In this document: one piece after another, positions 1 through 5,725 of the stretch
How the letters are laid out: every line of letters starts with the position of its first letter
Numbering within the stretch: position 1 is the first letter of the stretch
From: Prevotellaceae bacterium
GTDB taxonomy: Bacteria > Bacteroidota > Bacteroidia > Bacteroidales > Bacteroidaceae
DNA: 5,725 nt
Direction: 5' to 3'
Assembly: GCA_030523505.1 (NCBI GenBank)
Contig: JAUNIK010000189.1
Span: forward strand, 1 to 5,725
Position numbers and translations under genes: made by a program
The notes under the pieces: model-generated
What the model saw: only the letters and a program-made list of their open reading frames with translations
Databases searched by the model: none
Told to the model about the DNA's origin: nothing

Positions 1-557
1 ACGTAATCTTCCTCTCAGCTGACGCATTCGGTGTACTTCCTCCAGTATCTATCCTTACACCTGAGCAGACACAGTACTACTTCCTCTCTGGTTTCACCGC
101 AAAACTTGCAGGTACAGAGCGTGGTATTACAGAACCAACTCCAACATTCTCTGCTTGCTTCGGTCAGGCATTCTTGGAGTTGCACCCAACAAAATATGCT
201 CAGGAACTCGTTAAGAAGATGGAGAAGAGCGGTGCTAAGGCTTACCTCGTTAACACAGGTTGGAACGGTACAGGCAAGCGTATCTCAATTCCTGATACAC
301 GTGGTATCATCGACGCTATCCTCGACGGTTCAATCCTCAACGCTCCAACAAAGCACATCCCTTACTTCAACTTCGAGGTTCCAACTCAGTTGAATGGTGT
401 TGCTTGGGGTATCCTCGATCCACGCGATACTTATCAGGATCGTTCTAAGTGGGAGGAGAAGGCTAAGGATCTCGCTGCTCGTTTCATCAAGAACTTCGCT
501 AAGTACACAACAAACCCTGCTGGCGAGGCTCTCGTAGCTGCTGGTCCACAGCTCTAA
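1..557 (+). CDS. pckA: Phosphoenolpyruvate carboxykinase (ATP), C-terminal part
   Basis: This is the 3' end of a gene whose start lies left of the window; the frame is read from base 3 and gives 184 residues before the TAA at 555-557. The enzyme interconverts oxaloacetate plus ATP with phosphoenolpyruvate, CO2 and ADP in the cytoplasm. In fermentative Bacteroidales it is thought to run mainly in the carboxylating direction, fixing CO2 on the way to succinate. The fragment follows the E. coli enzyme almost without gaps: [14 protein letters not shown] near the left edge, [19 protein letters not shown] at about 108-164, [12 protein letters not shown] at 252-287, and the end [12 protein letters not shown]. 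The Arg, Ile and Thr codons at 279-284 and 297-299 match, by position, the adenine-contacting Arg449, Ile450 and Thr455 of E. coli (recalled numbering). About 350 N-terminal residues, including the P-loop and metal site, are outside the window. The frame is intact. The ATP rather than GTP type is clear from these motifs. Confidence 0.97.
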   Translation, partial: VIFLSADAFGVLPPVSILTPEQTQYYFLSGFTAKLAGTERGITEPTPTFSACFGQAFLELHPTKYAQELVKKMEKSGAKAYLVNTGWNGTGKRISIPDTRGIIDAILDGSILNAPTKHIPYFNFEVPTQLNGVAWGILDPRDTYQDRSKWEEKAKDLAARFIKNFAKYTTNPAGEALVAAGPQL

Positions 558-603
558 GCACTTAGCAAAGTCACTAGTTCGAACAATATTCGACTAAATA
601 TTG

Positions 604-635
604 GCGGCATCTCTTCGGAGATGTCGCTTTTTTTT
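604..635 (+). terminator. Rho-independent terminator of pckA
   Basis: A perfect 10-base-pair stem (604-613 with 618-627, one G-T wobble at 607/624) is capped by a TTCG tetraloop at 614-617 and followed directly by eight T residues at 628-635. It lies 46 bases after the pckA stop codon. The C(UUCG)G cap is an especially stable tetraloop, so this should be an efficient terminator that isolates pckA from the envelope operon downstream. On the minus strand the stem would not be followed by a U tract of similar quality, so it is read as one-directional. Confidence 0.93.
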
Positions 636-652
636 GTGCGTGCAAAATTGCT

Positions 653-672
653 TATTTTATACTAATAAAATA
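653..672. repeat. Short AT-rich inverted repeat in the intergenic region
   Basis: Arms TATTTTA (653-659) and TAAAATA (666-672) are perfect inverted copies around a 6-base spacer. The site lies 18 bases past the terminator's T run and about 95 bases upstream of the probable -7 box. It could be an operator or a weak secondary hairpin, but AT-rich inverted repeats of this length also arise by chance in AT-rich spacers, so no function is assigned. Confidence 0.35.
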
Positions 673-712
673 GGGATTGTACCAAAAATAGGTTAAAAAA
701 GTGCGCTTAACC
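667..712. repeat. Direct repeat pair overlapping an inverted repeat
   Basis: The octamer AAAATAGG occurs at 667-674 and again at 685-692, start to start 18 bases apart. The last two bases of the second copy begin an inverted repeat, GGTTAA at 691-696 and TTAACC at 707-712, with a 10-base spacer. These elements lie 55-100 bases upstream of the probable -7 box, where an activator or repressor could bind. The pattern is directly visible; the regulatory role is only a possibility and the words are short enough to be chance. Confidence 0.3.
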
Positions 713-766
713 CGTGAAAAATGCTAATTATAGAATAAAAACCGACATAAATTGAATAATTATCAG

Positions 767-774
767 TAACTTTG
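767..774 (+). promoter_or_regulatory. Probable Bacteroidota sigma-ABfr promoter, -7 box
   Basis: TAACTTTG matches the TAnnTTTG -7 consensus of the primary sigma factor of Bacteroides and relatives exactly. Transcription would start around 779-782, giving a leader of about 20 bases before the ATG at 803. No TTTG or TTG sits at the usual 19-21-base distance upstream; the nearest TTG (752-754) is only 12 bases away, so the -33 element is weak or missing. This is the only good promoter match between the pckA terminator and the next gene and would drive the four-gene envelope operon. Confidence 0.6.
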
Positions 775-802
775 CATGTTAATTATAAATAAATTCGGAT
801 AA

Positions 803-2227
803 ATGAGAAATTATATATTATCGATAGCACTGTTTGCATTGACCGTTATCTCACTGTCGTCATGTCTTGGCGATGGTGATACAATTGTCTACAATGATGA
901 TGCCGCAATCACAAGTTTCAGTCTCGGAACCCTCAATGCCTACTACCATACCACAGCAAAGGATGGCTCTGACAGTATCTATAAGCGCACCATCAATTGC
1001 TCAAGCTATGTTATGTCTATCGACCAGGAGCGTGGCCTCATTTGGAACAATGACTCCCTTCCTACACATGTGGACCTCTCGGCAGTTATCTGCACAGTAA
1101 ATGCAAAGAACGGCGGAACAATTGCCATCAAGAGCCTCACAAGCGATTCGCTTTCTACTTACAAGAGCAGCGACTCTATCGACTTCCGCAATCCTCGTGA
1201 GTTCCAGGTTTACAATGTGTTGAGTACAGGCTTGCGTAAATATACCGTGAAAGTCAACGCTCATCAGGAAGATGGTGACTCGTGCGTATGGACCAAGGTT
1301 ACAACCGGCAATACACAGGTTGCTGCACTTTCTGATATGAAGGCATTGAATCTTGGTGAAAACATCTATCTCTTCGGAACACTGAATGGTGATGGTAAGG
1401 TTTATATGTCGGCAATCGGCGATGGTGCAAACTGGACAGAACTTGCTACAAATCCTGCTCTCACCGTTGAGGCTTGCAAGAATGTTGTTTTGAAGAACGA
1501 TAAGTTCTATACACTCTTCGATGGCAAGCTGTGCACATCGGCAGATGCTGCAAACTGGCAGTTGGTTTCTGAGAATGCTTTGAACAGCATTGTTGCTGCT
1601 TCGGCTTCACGCATTTATGCAACTGATGCAGAGGGCAAGCTCATCTCTTCATCTGACAACGGAATCAATTGGGAGGCAGAGGCACTCGACGCTGATGCAT
1701 CATACTTCCCAACAGAGGGCATCTCTTACGCTTGCCACTCCCTCCGCACTGACGCAACAGCCGAGAAGATTGTCCTCATCGGTAACCGCTCTGTTGAGAA
1801 CTATCCTAATGATAAGTACTCTATGGTATGGACAAAGGTCGAGGAGACTAAGGACGGTTCGCGCAATCATGCATGGAACTTGGTGGAGGCTGATCCACTG
1901 GACAAATATAATGCACCTCGTGCAGAGAACTGGCAGATTGTAAACTATGATGGAGTCAACATCAAGGGTATCTGCGGCAAGGGCATCGGTGCAAGCACAG
2001 AGGTTGCTCTCAGCAAGATCTACAACAGTGGTGATGATGGTATCACTTGGATCAACGATTCTGTTATGGGCAAGCCTGCAGAGTTGTCTTCACAGGCTAC
2101 TTCATTCGCTATGACTGCCGACAAGGCAAACTCACTGTGGATTATCTGCGGTGGTACAGGTGATGTGTGGAAGGTACGCATCAACCGTCTCGTGTGGAAG
2201 AAGGCTGACGCTTGGTTCAAGGAGTAA
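803..2227 (+). CDS. DUF6242-type lipoprotein with Asp-box (BNR-like) repeats
   Basis: A 474-residue protein of unknown function, recognised by overall resemblance to Bacteroidales proteins labelled DUF6242. Residues 1-20 are a lipoprotein signal peptide with a hydrophobic core and lipobox LSSC, so Cys21 should be lipidated after signal peptidase II cleavage. The following residues, LGDGDT, carry acidic side chains close to the cysteine, resembling Bacteroidota surface-export signals. Residues about 33-155 form an N-terminal domain (ITSFSLGTLNAYY, DSIDFRNPREFQVY, YTVKVNAH). Residues about 160-460 look like a beta-propeller: strict Asp boxes SSDNGINW (283-290) and SGDDGITW (409-416), and degenerate ones ending at Trp211 and Trp252. 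No sialidase or other catalytic residues could be recognised. The start is fixed by the signal peptide; no Shine-Dalgarno sequence is visible. It heads the operon, 40 bases ahead of the next gene. A binding or scaffold role at the outer membrane is an inference. Confidence 0.85.
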   Translation: MRNYILSIALFALTVISLSSCLGDGDTIVYNDDAAITSFSLGTLNAYYHTTAKDGSDSIYKRTINCSSYVMSIDQERGLIWNNDSLPTHVDLSAVICTVNAKNGGTIAIKSLTSDSLSTYKSSDSIDFRNPREFQVYNVLSTGLRKYTVKVNAHQEDGDSCVWTKVTTGNTQVAALSDMKALNLGENIYLFGTLNGDGKVYMSAIGDGANWTELATNPALTVEACKNVVLKNDKFYTLFDGKLCTSADAANWQLVSENALNSIVAASASRIYATDAEGKLISSSDNGINWEAEALDADASYFPTEGISYACHSLRTDATAEKIVLIGNRSVENYPNDKYSMVWTKVEETKDGSRNHAWNLVEADPLDKYNAPRAENWQIVNYDGVNIKGICGKGIGASTEVALSKIYNSGDDGITWINDSVMGKPAELSSQATSFAMTADKANSLWIICGGTGDVWKVRINRLVWKKADAWFKE

Positions 2228-2230
2228 TAA

Positions 2231-2266
2231 TCCTTTAGGAAGATTTACGATTCACCTCTAAAAGGA
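2231..2266 (+). promoter_or_regulatory. Possible hairpin over the translation start region
   Basis: TCCTTTAG (2231-2238) can pair with CTAAAAGGA (2258-2266) leaving one bulged A and a 19-base loop. It fills the 40-base gap between the lipoprotein stop and the next ATG at 2268. The 3' arm ends one base before that ATG and contains the only purine-rich stretch that might aid ribosome binding, so folding could lower translation of the barrel gene. The loop is long and the stem AT-rich, so stability is doubtful. It has no T run and is not a terminator. Confidence 0.25.
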
Positions 2267-2267
2267 A

Positions 2268-2960
2268 ATGAGAAAGACAATAGCCATATTCATCCTCAGC
2301 CTCGTCTCGATGCTTTCGTTCGCGCAGAGCGAACCGGAGTATCTCATGGAGATTGGTGCTGGAGCTGGCCTTATGTCTTACGAGGGCGATTTCAACGGAA
2401 GTGTCTTTGGCAATATGCAGCCATCGGCTTCTATTGTTCTTCGCCGCCTTCTGAATCCTCGTCAGGGTTTCAAGCTCCAGTTGGGCTACGGCAAACTCAA
2501 GGGTTCGGCTGCTAACATAAACACTTTCTATCCTGAATACCCAAGTGCAGGTGATGATGTTTACAGTTTCAGCAATAGCCTCGTTGACCTCAACGCAACC
2601 TATGAGTATAACTTCTGGCCTTTCGGTACAGGTAAGGAATACAGAGGTGCAAAGCGACTCACACCATATATCTTCGGTGGTATCGGTTGCACTTTTGTCA
2701 CTGGTCATGATAATAATGCATTTACAATGAACCTGCCCGTGGGCGCAGGCGTGAAATATAAGTTAGGTGACAGACTCAATGTCAATATCGACTGGACCAT
2801 GCATTTCACTATGAGCGATAAGCTCGACGGAGTAGCCGATCCGTATCTCATTGATCGAAGCGGCCTCTTCAAGAATGCCGACTGCTATTCTGCACTGATG
2901 GTCACATTCAGTTACAGTTTCATGGAGAAATGTCGTGTCTGCCACAATCAAGACGAATAA
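2268..2960 (+). CDS. DUF6089-type outer-membrane beta-barrel protein
   Basis: A 230-residue protein of unknown function. Residues 1-19 form a Sec signal peptide with basic start, hydrophobic core and a likely cut after LSFA, before Gln20. The mature part has alternating, aromatic-edged strands typical of a small outer-membrane barrel: YLMEIGAGAGLMSYEGDF, FKLQLGYGKLKG, LVDLNATYEYNFWPFG, LTPYIFGGIGCTF, LPVGAGVKYKLG, LNVNIDWTMHF and ALMVTFSYSF. The Lys-Arg-Leu-Thr-Pro-Tyr-Ile-Phe-Gly-Gly-Ile-Gly stretch and the DPYLIDRSGLFKNADCYS region near the end resemble, from memory, the family called DUF6089, often annotated 'porin family' and found beside uppS and bamA in Bacteroidota. The last strand ends at Phe218, the usual barrel-terminal aromatic, but 12 residues follow, containing C222-R-V-C225-H226. 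The gene is 9 bases ahead of uppS and probably co-translated or at least co-transcribed with it. The signal peptide fixes the ATG. A pore function is not shown. Confidence 0.82.
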   Translation: MRKTIAIFILSLVSMLSFAQSEPEYLMEIGAGAGLMSYEGDFNGSVFGNMQPSASIVLRRLLNPRQGFKLQLGYGKLKGSAANINTFYPEYPSAGDDVYSFSNSLVDLNATYEYNFWPFGTGKEYRGAKRLTPYIFGGIGCTFVTGHDNNAFTMNLPVGAGVKYKLGDRLNVNIDWTMHFTMSDKLDGVADPYLIDRSGLFKNADCYSALMVTFSYSFMEKCRVCHNQDE

Positions 2961-2969
2961 TATACTATT

Positions 2970-3722
2970 ATGATAGAATTGGATAAGGAACGCATACCTG
3001 AGCATATTGCCATCATCATGGATGGTAACGGTCGCTGGGCAACAGAAAGAGGTAAGGAACGAAGCTTCGGTCATCAGGCTGGAGTGGAGACAGTACGACG
3101 CATCACATCAGAGTGTACACGCCTTGGAGTGAAGTATCTTACCCTTTATACCTTCTCTACCGAGAACTGGAACCGCCCTGACGATGAGATTGCGGCACTC
3201 ATGGGATTGGTACTCTCATCACTCGAGGATGAAATCTTCATGAAGAACAATGTGCGTTTCCGTGTCATTGGCGATGTTAAGCGATTGCCGGATGTAGTGC
3301 AGCAGAAACTCCGCGAAACAGAGGAGCATACAGCAAATAACGATAAGATGACTATGGTTGTGGCATTGAGCTATTCTTCTCGCTGGGAGATTACAAAGGC
3401 AATGCAGGACATCGCTGAGGAGATTTCTGAGGCAAATGCTAATGGTAGCCATATTCACCCGACAGAGATTACTGAGGATATGATCAACAAGCACATGCAG
3501 ACCAACTTCATGCCTGATCCTGACCTCCTCATCCGTACTGGTGGTGAACTTCGTATCAGCAACTATCTCCTTTGGCAGATTGCCTATTCGGAACTCTATT
3601 TCTGCGATACATACTGGCCTGACTTTGCTGAGGAAGACCTCCACAAGGCAATAGCAAGTTATCAGAGTCGCCAGCGTCGTTTCGGAAAGACTGAAGCACA
3701 GGTGGAAGAAGAAAACTCTTAA
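2970..3722 (+). CDS. uppS: Undecaprenyl diphosphate synthase (cis-prenyltransferase)
   Basis: The enzyme adds eight isopentenyl diphosphate units in cis to farnesyl diphosphate, giving C55 undecaprenyl diphosphate, the precursor of the carrier lipid for peptidoglycan and surface polysaccharides; it acts in the cytoplasm at the inner membrane. At 250 residues it has family length and every hallmark: MDGNGRW at 17-23 with the Mg-binding Asp18, GHQAG at 34-38 with His35, YTFSTENW at 60-67 (equivalents of E. coli Phe70, Ser71, Glu73, Asn74, Trp75, eight residues offset), and RTGGELRIS at 189-197 followed by [12 protein letters not shown] with Glu208. The motif that reads NYGGRW in E. coli is SYSSRW here (134-139), which I recall as normal in Bacteroidota. 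The C-terminus keeps RRFGKTE. The ATG lies 9 bases after the previous stop with no Shine-Dalgarno sequence, and bamA follows after 50 bases. Exact chain length cannot be read from sequence, but the C55 product is by far the likeliest. Confidence 0.97.
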   Translation: MIELDKERIPEHIAIIMDGNGRWATERGKERSFGHQAGVETVRRITSECTRLGVKYLTLYTFSTENWNRPDDEIAALMGLVLSSLEDEIFMKNNVRFRVIGDVKRLPDVVQQKLRETEEHTANNDKMTMVVALSYSSRWEITKAMQDIAEEISEANANGSHIHPTEITEDMINKHMQTNFMPDPDLLIRTGGELRISNYLLWQIAYSELYFCDTYWPDFAEEDLHKAIASYQSRQRRFGKTEAQVEEENS

Positions 3723-3772
3723 TCCGAATCCTGACTACTATATAACCTCTCAATAAAGCAAATTATCACGAG

Positions 3773-5725
3773 ATGAATAAAATAAGCAAAATACTCTGTC
3801 TTGTAGCTGTCAGCCTCCTCTCGGCAGTGCAGCTTTCGGCTCAGGACAAGATTGTTAATCCAGACATTTCTTACGCAGCCAATCCTCGCACCTGTACCAT
3901 TGCTGGTATTGAGGTGTCGGGTATCGAAGGCTATGAGGACTATATGCTTACCAGTATCTCAAACCTTTCCATCGGTCAGGAGATATCTGTCCCTGGTAAT
4001 GAGATTACCAATGCGGTGAAGCGTTTCTGGCGTCATGGATTGTTCTCGAATGTGTCTATCTCAGCCGACTCAATCATCGGCCGTGACATTTATCTGCATT
4101 TCCATCTGACAGCCCTTCCTCGCGTGTCGGAAATCAACTACTACGGTCTGAAGAAGTCGGAGCGTGAGGATATGCAGGAGAAACTGGGTATGCTCAAGGA
4201 CTACCAGATTACTCCAAGTATGATTTCCCGTGCGAAGATCCTTGCAAAGAAGTATTTCGATGACAAGGGCTTCAACGATGCCGAGATCACTATCATGCAG
4301 CACGATGATATCTCGCGCAAGAACTATGTCATCCTCGATGTCACTGTCGACAAGAAGATGAAGAAGCGTGTGAAGACAATCATCATCGATGGTAATGAGC
4401 AACTCTCCGACTCAAAGCTCAAGGGTGGACTCTTCAAGAAGGGTGCTTTCTCGAAGACTCATGAGGTGAACAAGCTTTCTACATTCCTGAAATCAAAGAA
4501 ATTTACTCCTGAGCGCTGGGCTACCGATAAGAAGAAACTCATCGAGAAGTACAACGAGTATGGCTATCGTGATGCTCATATCCTCGAGGATAGCGTCTGG
4601 AGTGTCGATGACAAGCATGTTGGAATCTATGTAAAGGTCGAGGAGGGTATCAAATACTACATCCGCAACATCAAGTGGGTGGGTAATACCATCTATCCTA
4701 CTGATAAGTTGAACGATGTCCTTGGCATGAAGAGTGGTGATGTGTATAACCAGAAACTCATGAACAAGCGTCTTTCTGAGGACGAGGATGCCGTTGGTAA
4801 TGCATATTGGAACAATGGTTATCTGTTCTACTCTCTCGATCCTGTTGATGTCAACATCGTTGGTGACTCTATCGATGTCGAGATGCGTATTCAGGAAGGT
4901 CCTCAGGCACATATCAACCGTGTGCGCATCGCTGGTAACGACCGTCTCTACGAGAATGTAGTTCGCCGTGAGATGCACACCAAGCCGGGCGACCTCTTCT
5001 CAAAGGAGGCTCTCCAGCGTACAGCACGTGAGTTGGCGTCTATGGGACACTTCGACCCTGAGGCTGTCAACCCTGATGTAAAGCCTGACTATGAGAATGG
5101 TACTGTAGATATCAACTGGAACCTCGAGCAGAAGTCGAACGACCAGATTGAGTTCTCACTTGGTTGGGGACAGACTGGTGTCATCGGTAAGGTTGGTTTG
5201 AAGTTGAACAACTTCTCAATGGCGAACCTCTTCAAGAAGAATGCCGAGCACCGTGGTATCATGCCTATCGGTGATGGTGAGACAATGTCAATCTCTGCTC
5301 AGACCAATGGTACATACTATCAGTCATATAATGTAGGCTACTCTACTGGCTGGTTCGGCGGTAAGCGTCCAATCCAGTTCTCGGTAGGTCTCTACTACTC
5401 AAAGCAGACCGACGTGTCAAGTACATATTATAACAGTGGTTATATGAACAACTACTATAACTATATGTACGGTTACGGTAACTCATATTACAACAACTAT
5501 GAGAACTACTACGACCCTGACAAGTATGTACAGCTCTTCGGTGCTTCACTCGGTTGGGGTAAGCGTCTGCGCTGGCCTGATGACTACTTCGTATTCTCGG
5601 CACAGCTTGCGTTCACTCGCTATATGCTGAAGAACTGGCGCTACTTCCTCATGACCAACGGTGCTGCAAACAATGTCAACTTGAGTCTCTCGTTGAGCCG
5701 TACCTCTACCGACAACCAGTTGTTC
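3773..5725 (+). CDS. bamA: Outer-membrane protein assembly factor BamA, 3' end outside window
   Basis: BamA is the central Omp85-family insertase that folds beta-barrel proteins into the outer membrane. The frame is open for 651 codons from ATG 3773 to the window edge with no stop. Residues 1-23 are a Sec signal peptide, cut after LSA before Gln24. Five POTRA domains follow at roughly 41-118, 119-200, 201-297, 298-381 and 382-459; several begin with the family's beta strand plus a glycine (IEVSGIEG, INYYGLKK, IIIDGNEQ, IKWVGNTI, VRIAGNDR) and contain a conserved GY/GF turn (DDKGFNDA, YNEYGYRDA, WNNGYLF). The barrel starts near 460 with FSLGWGQTGVIGKVGL. The Tyr/Asn-rich stretch 552-585 lies in what aligns with extracellular loop 3. 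Later strands, loop 6 with its VRGF motif and the C-terminal aromatic signal, probably 200-240 residues, are missing. It follows uppS by 50 bases with no promoter match between them. TamA is a less likely alternative, since it has three POTRA domains. Confidence 0.96.
   Translation, partial: MNKISKILCLVAVSLLSAVQLSAQDKIVNPDISYAANPRTCTIAGIEVSGIEGYEDYMLTSISNLSIGQEISVPGNEITNAVKRFWRHGLFSNVSISADSIIGRDIYLHFHLTALPRVSEINYYGLKKSEREDMQEKLGMLKDYQITPSMISRAKILAKKYFDDKGFNDAEITIMQHDDISRKNYVILDVTVDKKMKKRVKTIIIDGNEQLSDSKLKGGLFKKGAFSKTHEVNKLSTFLKSKKFTPERWATDKKKLIEKYNEYGYRDAHILEDSVWSVDDKHVGIYVKVEEGIKYYIRNIKWVGNTIYPTDKLNDVLGMKSGDVYNQKLMNKRLSEDEDAVGNAYWNNGYLFYSLDPVDVNIVGDSIDVEMRIQEGPQAHINRVRIAGNDRLYENVVRREMHTKPGDLFSKEALQRTARELASMGHFDPEAVNPDVKPDYENGTVDINWNLEQKSNDQIEFSLGWGQTGVIGKVGLKLNNFSMANLFKKNAEHRGIMPIGDGETMSISAQTNGTYYQSYNVGYSTGWFGGKRPIQFSVGLYYSKQTDVSSTYYNSGYMNNYYNYMYGYGNSYYNNYENYYDPDKYVQLFGASLGWGKRLRWPDDYFVFSAQLAFTRYMLKNWRYFLMTNGAANNVNLSLSLSRTSTDNQLF
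5426..5527 (+). other. Tyr/Asn-rich segment encoding a BamA extracellular loop
   Basis: Codons 552-585 of bamA contain 14 tyrosines and 8 asparagines in 34 residues, with glycine, serine and methionine making up most of the rest. At DNA level it is a run of TAY and AAY codons with no fixed period, so it is compositionally biased coding sequence and not a tandem repeat. It sits between the strand QFSVGLYYS and the strand QLFGASLGWG, which align by order with barrel strands 5 and 6 of E. coli BamA, placing it outside the cell. The frame stays open throughout. Confidence 0.7.

Noticed and set aside
31..393. Plus-strand open frame overlapping the pckA coding region
   Set aside because: It is out of frame with pckA, whose translation matches the known enzyme throughout; the Ser/Thr/Leu-rich product is a typical shadow.
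803..2227. Annotation of the Asp-box lipoprotein as a sialidase
   Set aside because: Asp boxes alone do not indicate sialidase; the arginine-motif and catalytic residues were not found.
2318..2334. GTTCGC/GCGAAC inverted repeat with 5-base loop near the signal-peptide codons of the barrel gene
   Set aside because: Six base pairs inside coding sequence with no U tract; codon constraint and chance explain it as well as any function.
2235..2708. 157-residue minus-strand open frame antisense to the barrel gene
   Set aside because: The plus-strand frame has a signal peptide and barrel strands; the antisense product shows no domain or export signal and no promoter or terminator of its own.
3219..3644. 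141-residue minus-strand open frame antisense to uppS
   Set aside because: The uppS frame carries all catalytic motifs over this stretch; the antisense frame is a by-product of its codon usage.
3723..3772. Possible separate bamA promoter or terminator between uppS and bamA
   Set aside because: The 50-base gap has no TAnnTTTG match, hairpin or T run, so read-through from uppS is the simpler view.
4493..4978. 161-residue minus-strand open frame antisense to bamA
   Set aside because: It covers POTRA domains 3-5, which are well supported on the plus strand; the Ile/Val/Asp/Thr-rich product reflects antisense of GAT/GAC and ATC codons.
5426..5527. Possible tandem DNA repeat or phase-variable tract
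   Set aside because: The TAY/AAY-rich stretch has no constant unit or homopolymer run, so slipped-strand switching is not indicated.

Overview
The window looks like chromosomal DNA from the phylum Bacteroidota, order Bacteroidales, most likely a Prevotella/Segatella-type gut or oral anaerobe. The reasons are the protein families present (a DUF6242-type lipoprotein and a DUF6089-type outer-membrane protein, both largely confined to this phylum as far as I recall), a TAnnTTTG-type -7 promoter element, AT-rich leaders with no convincing Shine-Dalgarno sequence, and the sequence character of UppS and BamA. The genus is an inference from protein resemblance, not a computed result. No mobile element, CRISPR array, tRNA or rRNA was seen.

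Layout. Positions 1-557 hold the last 184 codons of an ATP-type phosphoenolpyruvate carboxykinase (pckA), closed by a strong UUCG-capped terminator at 604-635. Positions 558-802 are non-coding: the terminator, two short AT-rich inverted repeats, a pair of 8-base direct repeats and a probable promoter whose -7 box is at 767-774. From 803 to the right edge four genes run in the same direction with gaps of 40, 9 and 50 bases and probably form one transcript: a 474-residue lipoprotein with Asp-box repeats, a 230-residue outer-membrane beta-barrel protein, undecaprenyl diphosphate synthase (uppS), and the first 651 residues of the outer-membrane insertase BamA, which runs off the window without a stop codon.

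How they work together. pckA is a central-metabolism gene and transcriptionally separate. The other four form an envelope-biogenesis group: UppS makes the C55 lipid carrier precursor needed for peptidoglycan and surface polysaccharides, BamA inserts beta-barrel proteins into the outer membrane, and the two uncharacterised proteins carry export signals (lipoprotein and Sec type) that place them in the envelope. Pairing of uppS with bamA is common in bacteria. The two accessory genes are the least understood part, and their position suggests, without proving, a role in outer-membrane assembly.

I found no clearly undescribed system. The points most worth checking are a tyrosine/asparagine-rich extracellular loop in BamA, the CxxCH tail after the last strand of the DUF6089-type protein, and the probably surface-exposed Asp-box lipoprotein heading the uppS-bamA operon.
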